Part shown: positions 34,246-45,310 of the stretch, piece after piece
Numbering within the stretch: the stretch's first letter is position 1
Layout of the letters: each line of letters begins with the position of its first letter
Origin: Deinandra increscens subsp. villosa
Taxonomy: Eukaryota; Streptophyta; Magnoliopsida; Asterales; Asteraceae
Assembly: GCA_039602395.1 (NCBI GenBank)
Contig: JBCNJP010000007.1
Coordinates: 119,632,957-119,696,956 of the forward strand
DNA: 64,000 nt
Direction of reading: 5' to 3'
Program-made: the position numbers and the translations under genes
The notes under the pieces: generated by a model
Database searches by the model: none
The model's input: only the letters and a program-made list of their open reading frames with translations
What the model was told of the DNA's origin: nothing

Positions 34246-36794
34246 TTTGGAATAAGAAGCTTGTTTTAGTAACAATAACGAAATCTAACAATAGAACCAT
34301 GAGCCTACACAGAACAAGACCAGAATGCTAGTGGCTGGAGGTTTGGGTGGCAAAATGGCATTGGAAGCATAATGACAATATTGGTTGGACGGGTAGGCTG
34401 AATTGTAAATATTTGTGCAGCAAAGTATGGCTTCTGTTAATTTTTAGTCAACATTTACCCAAATCAATTTAATACCCTAACTATTGGAGTCAAATTTGGA
34501 AGAAATGGAGTTTGAATATGTGGCTCAAAATAAATTATTTGATGGCTGAAATCGAAATGTGTAGTTTATAACCAACCCTGCTTACCCATCTTACCATCTG
34601 TAGGATTTAGGATGCACCTTCCATCGATCCGTTGACTTCATGGAGTCCACTTATTACAGATTTGCAAGTTAGTACACTACCTTTAACATAAACAGAAAGC
34701 ATAAAAGGAGATTCCAAGAGAAGGTCAAGAAAGTCACAGACTTTGAAAAGCAGCCATCCATAATCTTTGATCAGTCAAAATTAGCCACTTTGAAAAGCAG
34801 CCATCCGTAATCTTTGATCAGTCACTTTTTGTAGCTATATGAAAAAATGACCAGGAAAAAAATCAACTCTAAGAATCTAAAAAAAGTCAAACTGTAATAA
34901 TACCATGTATGAACCACTTAGTAAAATCATGCACATTTTTTAAAGGGCAAATGCTGGTAAAATTTATTACACATATAAAATAACAAAAAATGAAAGGAAA
35001 ATAAATATCTTGCCAATAGATTGACCACACTCACCAGCCTTTAACAAAAACAGTTTATTCCACTTGTTCTGCACATATTTCATGATATTTATAATAAAAT
35101 TCAGTAAGTAGCAACCCATCAGTAGAACCTGAAATGCAAATTTTTTAGAATAAATTGATGAACAATAGAACCATAACAAAATTAATATTAAAGTCACTGA
35201 CCTTTGCAAGGAGATATAGCCTCCTGCAACAAATAAACTCTAAACACTCCATTAATAAATGTTGGATCTATCTTATTAGTTATTTTAGTCCAACTCTTAT
35301 CCAAGGTCATTGTGAAATTCTCTCTAGGAATCTACCTGATGTGTTAATAAAAAATCATTTAGAAGTACATAATGAGTCTTTTTAACTAAGGTTCAGTAAT
35401 AAGGCAAACAAGATTTTGAACACAAATAAATAAACTCTAAACATACCATATAACAACCAAGAATCATATTTTGCTAATGAACATCTAAAATAATTATCAA
35501 CAACTTTATTTATCAAAATTCCATATCTCTAGTTGACTTTTATTTATGGTCAAACTGCTCATACCAGTTGGCTTTCTGCAGTTAAAATGACTATTTCAGT
35601 TTAAACACCTACAATCTTTTAATCTCAATACCAATCTGGATTTGCCTAAAAATATAAACAACCAAATCACAAACTCTCAAATCAACCTCAATCACAACAG
35701 ATTACAAAACCTAGTAAACTAATATGCATACAACTTCTATGACTTAAGAACTTTGAGAAAGCCTTGGAACAATAGTTAACATGTAATATGCAGCAATCTC
35801 CAAAACAAAATTATTTAAGCAAAAAAAAAACATAAGATGAATAAGATGAATCCGAATGTCAGCATGGATGTGTAGAAACAATAGAAACTGGAAAGAAGGA
35901 ATGTGTTAATCTTACCTTATACGGTGGAAGAACAACGTTGGAATACACCAACTCCGGCGAACAGCAACAGCTCCGGCGGATAGCAACAATTGCATGTGAA
36001 TCAATAGCGTCGGCGAACAATAACTTCCGGCGAACATGAACGTCGGTAAACAGGAACCACCGGTCAATATTGAAATCGGCGAATCAGGACTGGGAAACAA
36101 TCTCTAATCGAGAATTAGATTGACGAAAATTGGGAAATAAATTGGTGTGGGGAGGGAAAGTGATTAAGAACCGCCAATTATGCTTAATTTGGAGGTAAAT
36201 AATTGGGGGGTCAAAGGGAACTGATAGTGTTTCTTAATTTCATTTTTTTTTCATATATATATTTCATGTTTTTTTGGAGTAACTTAGTTAAGATTTTTAA
36301 ACTTAATATTTAAAAAAAAAGATAAAATTTGAATTGATCCTAGTTATTTTACTTGGGTCTAGTTTAGTTCGGGTTAACCATGATCGTTCCAATTAAATAT
36401 GATCGTCATTTTTCATGTACAGTTAAGCAGGGTGAGTGATGCGAAACTGAAGCCATCAATGGTTAAGCAGGGTGAGTGATGGTCCGGTTGTTCAAATTAT
36501 TATTGATAAATTATGGAATACGTAAAACGCATGCTATTTGGGTTAACCCGTCACCTAATGTCAGACGATAGATTATAATTTACATTCAATAATGGTTTAT
36601 TAGGACAAATGGTGTTTGTGTAGGGTCAATGATATGATGATGGATTAGGGTGATTGATGCTAATGTGAGTTAGTTAAGGCTCCAGAAATCTATATCATAA
36701 ATCCACCACCGTTTGTTAAGGTCCATTACGGTCATGGTTAATCATGAAAATGATGTGAAACTGAAGCCATTAATGGTTAAGGAGGGTGACTGAT
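34246..36794. other. CACTA right half, no identified gene
   Basis: Mostly AT-rich. A paired repeat GAAAAGCAGCCATCCxTAAT occurs at 34745 and 34793. A CGGCGAAC-rich stretch at 35935-36060 would, on the minus strand, read as the leader of a captured gene. Two copies of AACTGAAGCCAT(C/T)AATGGTT lie at 36445 and 36758. The left side (31080-32050) is similarly non-coding. Confidence 0.4.
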
Positions 36795-39700
36795 GCGCAT
36801 GGTCTCATGAAGTTTCCAACCCCAGCAGGAGTAGCAACTGTCAGCTCAGCATCAGAAATAGTGGCAAGTGTTGACATCCTGCCAAAGCTGGTACCAAAAA
36901 AAGGGGTAGAAGAATGGATAGTGTGTGATAGGTGCCCTGAACAAACCATAAAGGTGGGTTCACAGCTTCCCGAAAGATGGAAAACGGTTCTTAAGGAGCT
37001 ACTGATAACAAACAGCGATATATTCGCATGGCAATGTGGGGACATGGAAGGAATCCCATCAAGGTATATTGAACATCACTTAAGCATACCACCTGGAACG
37101 AAGCCCGTCAAGCAGAAAAAGCGAAGCATATGTGAAGAGCACGCCAAAGTAGCTGCTGAAGAAGTTAAGCAGCTACTTGCAGCTAACGTCATAAGAAGAA
37201 TCAGGTACCCAGAGTGGATAGCAAATCCGATCATGGTCAAAAAACCCGATGGCTCTCTGAGAATGTGCATAGACTTCTCAGGGCTCAATGAAAATTGTTC
37301 AAAAGATTGCTATCCCCTACCAGACGTGGATGCAAAGATTGATGCCCTGGCTTCCTTCCCAATAAAATGCTTTTTGGATGCCTACAAGGGCTACCATCAT
37401 ATCCGAATGGCCAGGGAAGATGAGGATAAGACCGCCTTCCACGCCCCAGATGGTACGTATTGTTATACAAAAATGCCCTTCGGGCTGAAAAATGCAGGGG
37501 CTACGTACCAAAGGCTAATGGATTGGCTCTTCCAAGAGCAAATCGGAAGAAACCTAGAGGTCTACGTTGACGACCTGGTGATAAAAAGTCAAAGAGAAGG
37601 AGATATGATAGATGATATCAAAGAAACTTTCAACACCCTCAGGGAAGTGAATATGAAGTTAAATCCAAGTAAATGCTCATTCGGAGTTGAAGAAGGCAAG
37701 TTTCTGGGAGTGATTGTAAAGAAGGACGGGATACAGGCCCGTCTTGAAAAGGTAGCCGCCATTGAAAACATGAGGTCCCCGAGGACCCTGAAGGAAGTGC
37801 AAAGTCTGAATGGTCAGCTCGTGGCCCTAGGAAGGTTTATATCAAGGCTAGTAGACAAGTCAAGGCCCTTGGTCAAAACCTTGAGAAAGTGTATCAAGAA
37901 ACACCAGTTTGTGTGGACCAATGAAGCCGAAGAAGCCTTCCAGCACCTCAAAACCTTTTTGTGCAATCTCCCAAAGCTAGCCATTCCACAAGAAAAAAAA
38001 AACTCTCACAATATACTTAGCCATTTCAGAACAAGCAGTCAGCTCGGTGTTATTGGTTGAAAGAAAAGAAGGGCAGGTACCAATCTATTTCCTGTCAAGA
38101 ACCTTGAAGGGAGCTGAAGAAAGGTACCCGGCAATGGAGAAATTGGCTCTAGCCCTGGTACACACTTCAAGAAGAGTTTGAAGGTATTTCCAGGCCCATC
38201 CTATACAGGTACTCAGCGACAAGCCCATTCACGCTGTGTTGAAAAAGCCTGAAGTATCAGGAAGACTAGCAAAATGGGCAATCGAGTTGGGAAAATATGA
38301 AATTGAGTACAAGGGAAGATCCTCCAGGAAGGGGCAGGTCTTAGCGGACTTCCTGGTAGAAATCCCTCCCAAAGAGGAAATAAAGGACAGTCTTCCACCA
38401 ACGGTTAAAAGGGGCTCTGCCCCTTCATCCACTTGGAAGCTCTTCACTGACGGGGCTTCCAACGAAGAAGGTTGTGGGGCGGGCCTGATATTGACGAGTC
38501 CAAAAGGGAAGGAAATAACTTGTGCCCTCAAATTCGACTTCACCACAACAAACAATGAGGCTGAATATGAAGCCCTTCTGGCAGGCCTCAAGATGGCAAA
38601 GCAACTAAAAGTAAAGAATCTTGAAGCCCACGTTGATTCAATGCTAGTGGCAAGCCAAGTCAATCAAACATACGAGGCTAAAGGAGATACAATGAAGCAA
38701 TATCTTGACAAGATAAACAGTCTGGTGAAGGAATTCAGCTACTGCAAGATCATTCATGTCCCAAGAAGCAAAAACAAAAAAAGCAGGCGTTCTCAGCAAA
38801 ATAGCGGCAGTAGCATTCAGTCATATGGGGAAAGACATAAAAGTGGAAAGGCTCTCAGCCCCTTCAGTAGGAGAAAGCACGATAATGGCGGTCGAAGAAG
38901 GTGCTGGGAGGTCATGGATGACGCCCATATTTGAATTTCTGTCTGATGGAAAGCTGCCAGATGGGCCTGAGGAGGCAAGAAAGATAAGGGCTAAAGCCCT
39001 TCAGTACACCATCATGAATGACAGGCTGTACAGAAAATCTTACCTGGGCCCTTCCTTGAAGTGCATGAATGAAACGGAAGCTTCTCAAATCATGAAGGAG
39101 ATCCACGAAGGAATCTGTGGTCTACACGCTGGGCCAAAAACAGTAGTGGCTAAGGCTCAGCGAGCCGGTTTCTATTGGCCTGGAATGTACAAAAGTGCCA
39201 TTGAAGAAATCAAAAAATGCGACAATTGTCAAATACATGCTCCAATTCCAAAGCACCCAAGGCACGACCTGGTCCCAGTAAAGTTCTTCCTGGCCCTTCC
39301 AAAATTGGGGAATTGATATCGTAGGTCCATTCCCCATGGCCCAAGGAAGAGTAAGATTTGTTGTGGTCGCCGTTGATTATTTCACAAAATGGGTGGAAGC
39401 TAAACCTCTCACCACCATCACAAGCAGGCAGATCCTGAGATTCGTGTGGGAAAACATCGTCTGTAGGTTTGGAATTCCTCAAATCCTTATAAGAGACAAT
39501 GGAACTCAGTTCACAGACAGAAAGTTCAGGTAATGGTGCCTTGAGCTGAAAATAAGCCAGGTGTTCACTTCAGTGGCTCACCCCCAAAGCAATGGGCAGG
39601 TGGAGCGGATAAACAGGAGCTTAGTCGAGGGCATAAAAACCAGGTTGGGTCGAAAAAAGAAGAATTGGTTAGATGAACTACCTCATGTGCTATGGGCTCA

Positions 39701-40145
39701 CAGGACCAACCCAAAAACCAGCACAGGTGAAAGCCCCTTCAGTCTAACCTATGGGTCTGAAGCAGTCATACCCGCTAAAGTGGTTTGTCCGACAGATAGA
39801 ATGGCTCAAGATGATGAGAGCAATGAGGAGGACCTTCGCCTGAACCTTAATCTGATTGAAGAAAGAAGGGAAATAGCGGCTATCAGAGAAGCCGCTCACA
39901 AAAAAGAAATGCAAAGCCAGTATAACCAAAAGGTCAAAGGCGTAACACTGAACGTTGGTGACCTGGTACTCAGGGCCAACGAAGCCAGCAGGCAAGAAGA
40001 GATGGGCAAGCTCGGCCCAAGATGGGAAGGCCCTTACAGGGTCATATGGGCCAATGGCAAAGGGTCACACAGACTAACTATGATTGACGGGCCAGAAATC
40101 CCAAGAACTTGGAATATTCAACAACTTAGAAAGTATTACTTGTGA
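36795..40145 (+). pseudogene. Gypsy-2 pol: RT, dual RNase H, integrase
   Basis: Starts in phase with the protease frame. Reverse transcriptase covers about 37050-37650 (VKKPDGSLRMCIDFSGLN, MPFGLKNAGATYQRLMD, YVDD at about 37565). An extra base in an A run near 38000 shifts into RNase H; a stop at 38179 looks like CGA to TGA. The archaeal-type RNase H (FTDGASNEEGCGAGL at about 38440, NNEAEYEALLAGL) follows the standard one, a Tat trait. A second extra A near 38780 and an indel near 39285 shift the frame again; a stop lies at 39531. Integrase shows HAGPKT...CDNCQ, WGIDIVGP, IRDNGTQF and SNGQVERINR. The frame ends LRKYYL at 40145. Not functional as it stands. Confidence 0.93.
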
Positions 40146-40803
40146 AGTAGCTTGTCTTAGAAAAATTGTACCAGGCTAGCATATGTGGCGGATTTTGTAA
40201 AATGTTACAAGTATCTAATATATATGGCTTGATGAAACAAGCCAAATTTTCATGAAAAATTTGAGTATTACATGTCCTAGCATAGTTTGTAGAGCTTAAA
40301 ATAAGCAAAACGCAAGTACATTACCATTTGAAAAAGTACTAAGTAAAATAAGAAAAAGGTTTCACGAGAGCCAAGTCCATTATTACCAAAGGGTCTTAAA
40401 TGGGCGCCCTTAATAGAAAAGGTAGAAGCCCCTGGAAGACCTCACAAGGGTCGCTTGGGCACCTTCTGAAAAATGAAGGCATAAAAGTGGCACAAAAATT
40501 TTTCATGTCATAAAGAAAACATACCAGCCCATAAGGGACGGATGTCAAAAAGCACCAAAAAGTACCTAAGTATTGCAAAAGCTCTAAGGTGGACGCTCCT
40601 AAAAGTAGCAATTAGCAAATAGGTAAGAAGTGCTAAGTAGCTACCATAGCATTAAAAAGCCCTTAATAGGGCACAAAAGGCAAACGCCACAGGGCCATTG
40701 CAAACATAACAAACCATAGTACACCCCAACAGAGGGGCAGAGTAGAACATGTTTTCAAAAGTTACATACATAAAAACTTAATTGTTTTCAAAGGCAAGCA
40801 TGC
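40146..40803. other. Gypsy-2 spacer between pol and antisense ORF
   Basis: About 660 bp without coding sequence; short CCCTTAATAG, AAAAGTACTAAG and GTACCTAAGTATTG words recur loosely. Transcripts from pol and the antisense ORF would converge here. Confidence 0.5.
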
Positions 40804-43372
40804 TTAGGGGCCTGAGGTAGCAGGGTATTCAAGGTCCAGGAAATTACGAACAGCTTCCATGGTCCACTGGGGGTTGGCAGCAATGGTCTCTAAGACATTA
40901 AATGAGGCACCAACAAGCCCAGCTCCTGCTTCCTGCACCTTCTGCTCGGCTGAAGGGTCATAAAAGGGAGTATCCTCAAGGGCAGTTCCTTCAGCAGCAA
41001 ACCCATACCCAGCGGCAAGACCAAGATGGTACCCAGCAGCTGTGCATGCATCAACAACCTTTTGGAACAAGTGGCCAAATTGGGAAGAGGTGTGGACGCG
41101 TCTAACAGCCCTGGCAAGCCCCTCAGTAAGGAGCCAGCGCTTGTCACCTTCCAGCTCCATCACACGGCCTTCCATGGCCACTCGATCCTCACTAGCAGCT
41201 TGAAGAACCGCTATCTCTTTGTTAACCTTTTCCACCTGAGCATTGGCAGCTGCTTCGCCAGTCTGGGCCAGTTCAACCTCTTCCTGAAGGGCCTTAACAT
41301 GGGCCTACGAACAGGAAAAAGGGCGACGTTGGTAAAGAATGGAAAACAAGAAGTAGACAAGTATGAAAGTAAAAAAAATAAATAAATAAATAAACCAAAG
41401 TGTACCTCCAAATGAATGCACTCTTGCTCCTTCTGAGGAGTAGTTTCTTTCTGGGCCTTAAGCTGGTCCTCTAAGTCACCCATCAGCTTCAACTTGTCAT
41501 GAGCCAAGCTCATCTCTTTCCTAGCATTTACAACTTCTTTCTTCAGCTCATCAACCCCAGCCTTGTCACTTTCCAACTCTTCTAAATCTTGAAGGAGTTT
41601 GTACTTGTCTGCAAGAACCTGCTCAAGCTCAATGGCCATCTTCTCATACTTGGACCTCCACCTCTTCGCTTCACAGTCAAGCCAGTTAAGTCGCTTCTCC
41701 GCCTCAGTAGCAATCTTGAAAGACTGAACGGTTTGAATGGCCAGGAGATCCCCCAAAGTTGGAGTCTCAATCTTTCTGGCAGCAACACATTCGGCCGGAG
41801 GAAGCGGCCTCCTAATAAATTCCTTGCAAGCCCTCGCCCCGTCAATAATAGACCCCTCAGTAACATTCCAGTCAGGCCAATAAGGCCGGGTCTTGGACTC
41901 ATCAATAACTGGGATAAACCCATCTGAATCATAGTTCAGTGCAGGAGAGTGGGCAGGGTCATCAGCAAAAATCCCTTTTGCAGCTGACAATAGGGCATCA
42001 GAAAAATTAAGCTTAGTGCTCTGGTTGGAACAATAACTGAAGGGCCAAATAAGCGAATCAAATTGGCAAACACGGGAGGGGTTGATTCAGTAATCTCAGG
42101 GAGAAAGTGGGGCGTACCAGAAGAAGAAGCACCAGGAGCTTCAGAAAACGGTACCTTAGAGGAAGGGCCTCCAGCAGAAACAACGGTAAAAATAGGAACC
42201 TCAGCAGTAATAGTAGCTTCACTTGGGGGGACTGTCACACTTAAAGGGTCAGCAGAAACACTCAAAGGCTTTAAGACGCCGGAATCCAAGTCAATCACAT
42301 CCTTCACAGAAGGCTCAGTAGTTGGTGGGGTGGAAGAGGAAGGCTTAGAGCCACTCCTAAGGTTCAACCTCAAGGCAGGACGCCTCAAAATCAGGGGATT
42401 GAGAGGTGGCATGGCGCGCTTCTTGGTCTCCTTTGAAGTAGCATCCTCAGCAACCTTGGCTGAGGAAGAAGGAGACGAAGTGTTGATAGTATCAGATGCT
42501 TGAGAGGTTGCTACAGGCTCTAAGAAGCTATCCCTGGAAGCCCCGTCCCCGGCTGGTACAGCAGTATACTCCAAACCCTTCCCAGCGTTGCCCAAGATCT
42601 TGAGAAGATTCATTTCTGCAAAAACCAAGAATCACAATATAAAAAAAAGTATACGCAAAAAAATGTGCAGATAAAGGCCAAAAAAGCTACATTTGCCCTT
42701 CTTCAGGACGACAAAGCGGTGGCCATCAGGAAGCCCCTTCCTGCTCAAACCAGCCATTACAAGAAGGCCCTCAGTAAAGGTTTTACAAGAAGTAGGATGG
42801 TCTGAAAGGCGTTTGAGCAACCCGGAATCGTAGTCGGTTTTAGGGGGCGGGTCATTGATGGACTTGTCATCAGGAAGAAGGGGAAGCACCTCAGGAAGAA
42901 AATCAGAGGAAACAAAGAAGTAGCTGTCTTTCCAGTTGTGAAGGCAGTTAAGAATAGAATCGGTGCAAGACGGAATTTTAGGGGCACGACACTTCTCAAA
43001 CGTCAGCTAACTGCCATCACGCCGGAATTTATAGAACCGCCGGAAAAGGGGTACCGACGGATCCCCGGCGACAGCCTTACACGCAACCTCAAAATGAATG
43101 ATTTTGAGAAAAGCAAGAGGGTGGACCTGTGAAAAATGGCACTGATAGTACCGAAGGACGGACACCAGAAAAGGGGATAACGGGTATCGAACATTACACT
43201 GCCTAAAAGCGGCAGTGTAAATAGTTACCCGATCAGCGACAGTGGTGGTCCGTTCCTCCGGCAAAGGTAACCTTGGGCTTAGACGAGCAGGAATGTCGAA
43301 ATCGGTGATGAAGGTGCTGAGTTAATCGGCCATCATCACAGAAGGGACGGATAAAAGATCCACTCGAGCCAT
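40804..43372 (-). pseudogene. Antisense spliced ORF of gypsy-2 (aORF)
   Basis: Begins at ATG 43372 (MARVDLLSVPSVMMAD) and reads in one frame past stops at 43324-43322 and 43009-43007 through RYPLSPFLVSVLRYYQCHF, HPLAFLKIIHFEVACKAVAG and PLFRRFYKFRRDGS, a pattern of the 'putative gypsy type transposon' family (PF04195, from memory) encoded antisense in plant Tat elements. An intron at 42690-42616 is likely, but the present junction yields TAA. A serine/proline-rich region follows, a frameshift lies near 42010, then a coiled-coil, lysine/glutamate-rich region (41850-41406). A clean intron, 41405-41305 (GT...AG), joins CIHLE to AHVKALQEEVELAQ, and the frame ends at 40804. The protein's role is unknown. 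Decayed but still recognisable. Confidence 0.8.
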
Positions 43373-43735
43373 GTAAAAAAAAAAGAGAAGAAGGAAAAGG
43401 CGAAAAGAGGAAACTAACCTGCAAACTGAGAGAACAACAATGGAGAAAATTCAATCGGCAGCGGTTTAGATGAAGGAGAAGAGATGGCACTCAAGTATGA
43501 TCTTTGAATTTAAAGGAAGAAGAGTGGGCCGAAAGTAACGGCAGAAACCGACGCGTGGCAGACACGACGCGCGGTTAATTTCTACCCACAAAACGTGGGT
43601 CCAGCTGTAACTGACCAAGGGTAAAATTGTAAAACCCATAAGCGGTGATGGGACATCCACTTATTGAAGCCTTTTCAGTAAAAACTGGGCCGGATTAGGG
43701 TAAAACAAATTCAGCCCAACCCTTTTTTCACTCGG

Positions 43736-44248
43736 GACCTCAAAAACTGCCACCTCGGTAATCGCCCTGGCGGAAGGGATAATGACAAACTCGGCAAAGG
43801 AAATAATCTAGTGGGTGTAGGGGATCTAGCCGACAAGAAGGACAGGCAAGTACGAGGTAGTACGATGGGACAGGCGATGTGAACGGCATCTTTGCCAGTC
43901 CAGCCTGTTTCCCGACGCTCGAAGTCCCTGCGACCCCATCAAGCATTTAATGCAAGGAAAGGAGATGTGAGAGGGAGTAATGACCACTTTGCCCTCGAAG
44001 ACTACTATATAAACGACACTTAGGCGATCGGGTAAAGGATCCAAATTCTTTCCAACATTTTCCTTACTCACTTAATTCCTCTCCTTAAACGAAAACTTAC
44101 TCTCACACCGGAGTGTTGTCACGAAGACCCCCTTCGGGGCCCTTCGTGTCAAGGCTAACGGAGCTTCTGTTTTGTAGGGACCTTCACAAGACCCTTCCAC
44201 GTGTAGCTAACCTCCAACAATCCTACCCCGGGATTCTGGGACGCAACA
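43736..44248 (+). repeat. 3' LTR of gypsy-2 (5' part missing)
   Basis: Homology with the 5' LTR starts around GGACCTCAAAAACTGCCACC, skips about 95 bp present in the 5' copy, then runs to GGGACGCAACA with about a dozen differences by eye. Its start and the polypurine tract are not clear. Confidence 0.75.
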
Positions 44249-44284
44249 CATGTGGGTTTTTAGATGATCAAACCCTAACCCTAA

Positions 44285-44345
44285 GCATAACACACACTCA
44301 CACACACTTACACACACTCACGAATTTTAGTGTGTGTGTGTGTGG
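44285..44345. repeat. CA/TG microsatellite pair
   Basis: CACACACTCACACACACTTA and GTGTGTGTGTGTGTGGGGG face each other as inverted repeats across about 15 bp, a possible hairpin. A G run follows at 44623-44634. Confidence 0.7.
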
Positions 44346-45310
44346 GGGTTTTTCACACAAATCTTGTGTTTTCTTGCTTTGATTCATCTCATTCCATCAT
44401 TTTCCATGTTAGATTTTGATTTAGAAAAGTGTTGTTCATAAGAAATCATGGAGTTAGATGATGGATTTAGAGATGATGGTGGGTTTAGATGAGAGAATCT
44501 AGTACCTTGAGCTTTGATTCTTGTTTAGAAGAAGAAGATTGCTTGAAGACCTTGAAGATTTTGAGAGAAATGAGAGTTGTGTGTGTGTTTTAGAGAGAGG
44601 GTGAGTGAGATGTAAGTGAGAAGGGGGGGGGGGGTGTTCGGCCGTAAATAGAGGGAGAGGGAGGAGAGAGTTGTGTTTTTAATTTGTCTTAAGTGATGTG
44701 TGTGTATGTAGGTTTCGTTTAAAAAAAAAACATGATTACCTACACTACATAAATCCCATGAATAAATCCATCATCACTCTCATTTATTGTTACTTGTAAC
44801 ACACACATAATACATATATGCATATATATTTAGGACATGCATACATGCACACACACATTCTTCCAATTTTTATAACATTCTAGTTACAACACAGTGTATA
44901 TCGTGTTTCGCGGGTATTTTTCCGAATTCAATAAATTCAAATAATTATATCAAAATTCATGAAATTAAATTATGCTCAGAACCGTATAATCATTTTTCAG
45001 TTTCGTCACACTTGGTCGGTGACCGAGTATCGTGACGTTTTTACACGGTTCAATTCCATTATTGCGTAATTTTGTCTAATTCATCACTAACCGAATGTAA
45101 AACCTTTTCTAAAGGTTCTAACTTATATTAAACTCAATGTTTAAACAAAACGAAATATTTTATTCGTTTCGTTGGTCGGTTCACAGTGACAAGTCTTTAT
45201 CTAATATTATAATATTCAAATAATTCACATAATCACAATTAATTCTAAATAAGTCTAAATAAATCCTAAATTATCATTCTTAATCTAAAATTAAAGTGAT
45301 GGATGTCACA

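Larger units (their letters stand above)
30593..36794. mobile_element. CACTA-type element carrying host gene fragments
   Basis: The left end CACTACAAGAAAAGTGACC is the canonical plant CACTA (En/Spm) terminus, followed by many subterminal AGTCCC/GGGACT and GACTGAT repeats (30620-31080). GCGCA is present on both sides (30588-30592, 36795-36799), and gypsy-2 pol is in phase across the segment. The right end lacks the expected inverse terminus (TTTTCTTGTAGTG); instead it has GTTAAG(C/G)AGGGTGA(G/C)TGATG repeats. CACTA elements normally duplicate 3 bp (GCA would fit). No transposase was found. It holds fragments of host genes on the minus strand and a small MITE. Confidence 0.7.
28307..44248 (+). 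mobile_element. Gypsy-2: Tat-like Ty3/gypsy with antisense ORF
   Basis: LTR sequence at 28307-28930 and about 43736-44248 bounds gag-protease (28955-30592), a CACTA insertion (30593-36794), reverse transcriptase, two RNase H regions, integrase (to 40145) and a 3.5-kb tail carrying an antisense ORF. A second RNase H and an ORF between integrase and the 3' LTR are features of the Tat lineage. LTRs show roughly a dozen differences over about 510 bp by eye; the 3' LTR lacks about 95 bp near its start. Flanks CATGC/CATGT may be a target duplication but are not decisive. Frameshifts and stops make it non-autonomous. Confidence 0.92.
25302..45310 (-). mobile_element. Minus-strand solo LTR split by gypsy-2
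   Basis: On the minus strand the ends are TGTGACATCC (45310) and GGGGGGTTACA (25302), TG...CA type, with a perfect 5-bp duplication GACGG (25297-25301, 45311-45315) lying in gypsy-1 gag; removal restores the gag phase. Own sequence is 25302-28306 plus 44249-45310, about 4.1 kb including a 0.7-kb plastid insert. On the minus strand CT-rich, leader-like sequence with ACACACAC/CTCTCTCT follows a region near 44630, fitting an LTR with its promoter. No coding domain of its own is seen, so a long solo LTR is the best call. Confidence 0.7.

Noticed and set aside
41026..41385. Plus-strand frames at 41026-41385, 41589-41927 and 42063-42503
   Set aside because: They are shadows of the antisense ORF, whose frame has family motifs and an intron.
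28306..44253. CATGC/CATGT as a firm target duplication of gypsy-2
   Set aside because: One mismatch and a one-base uncertainty at the LTR start; kept only as a possibility.
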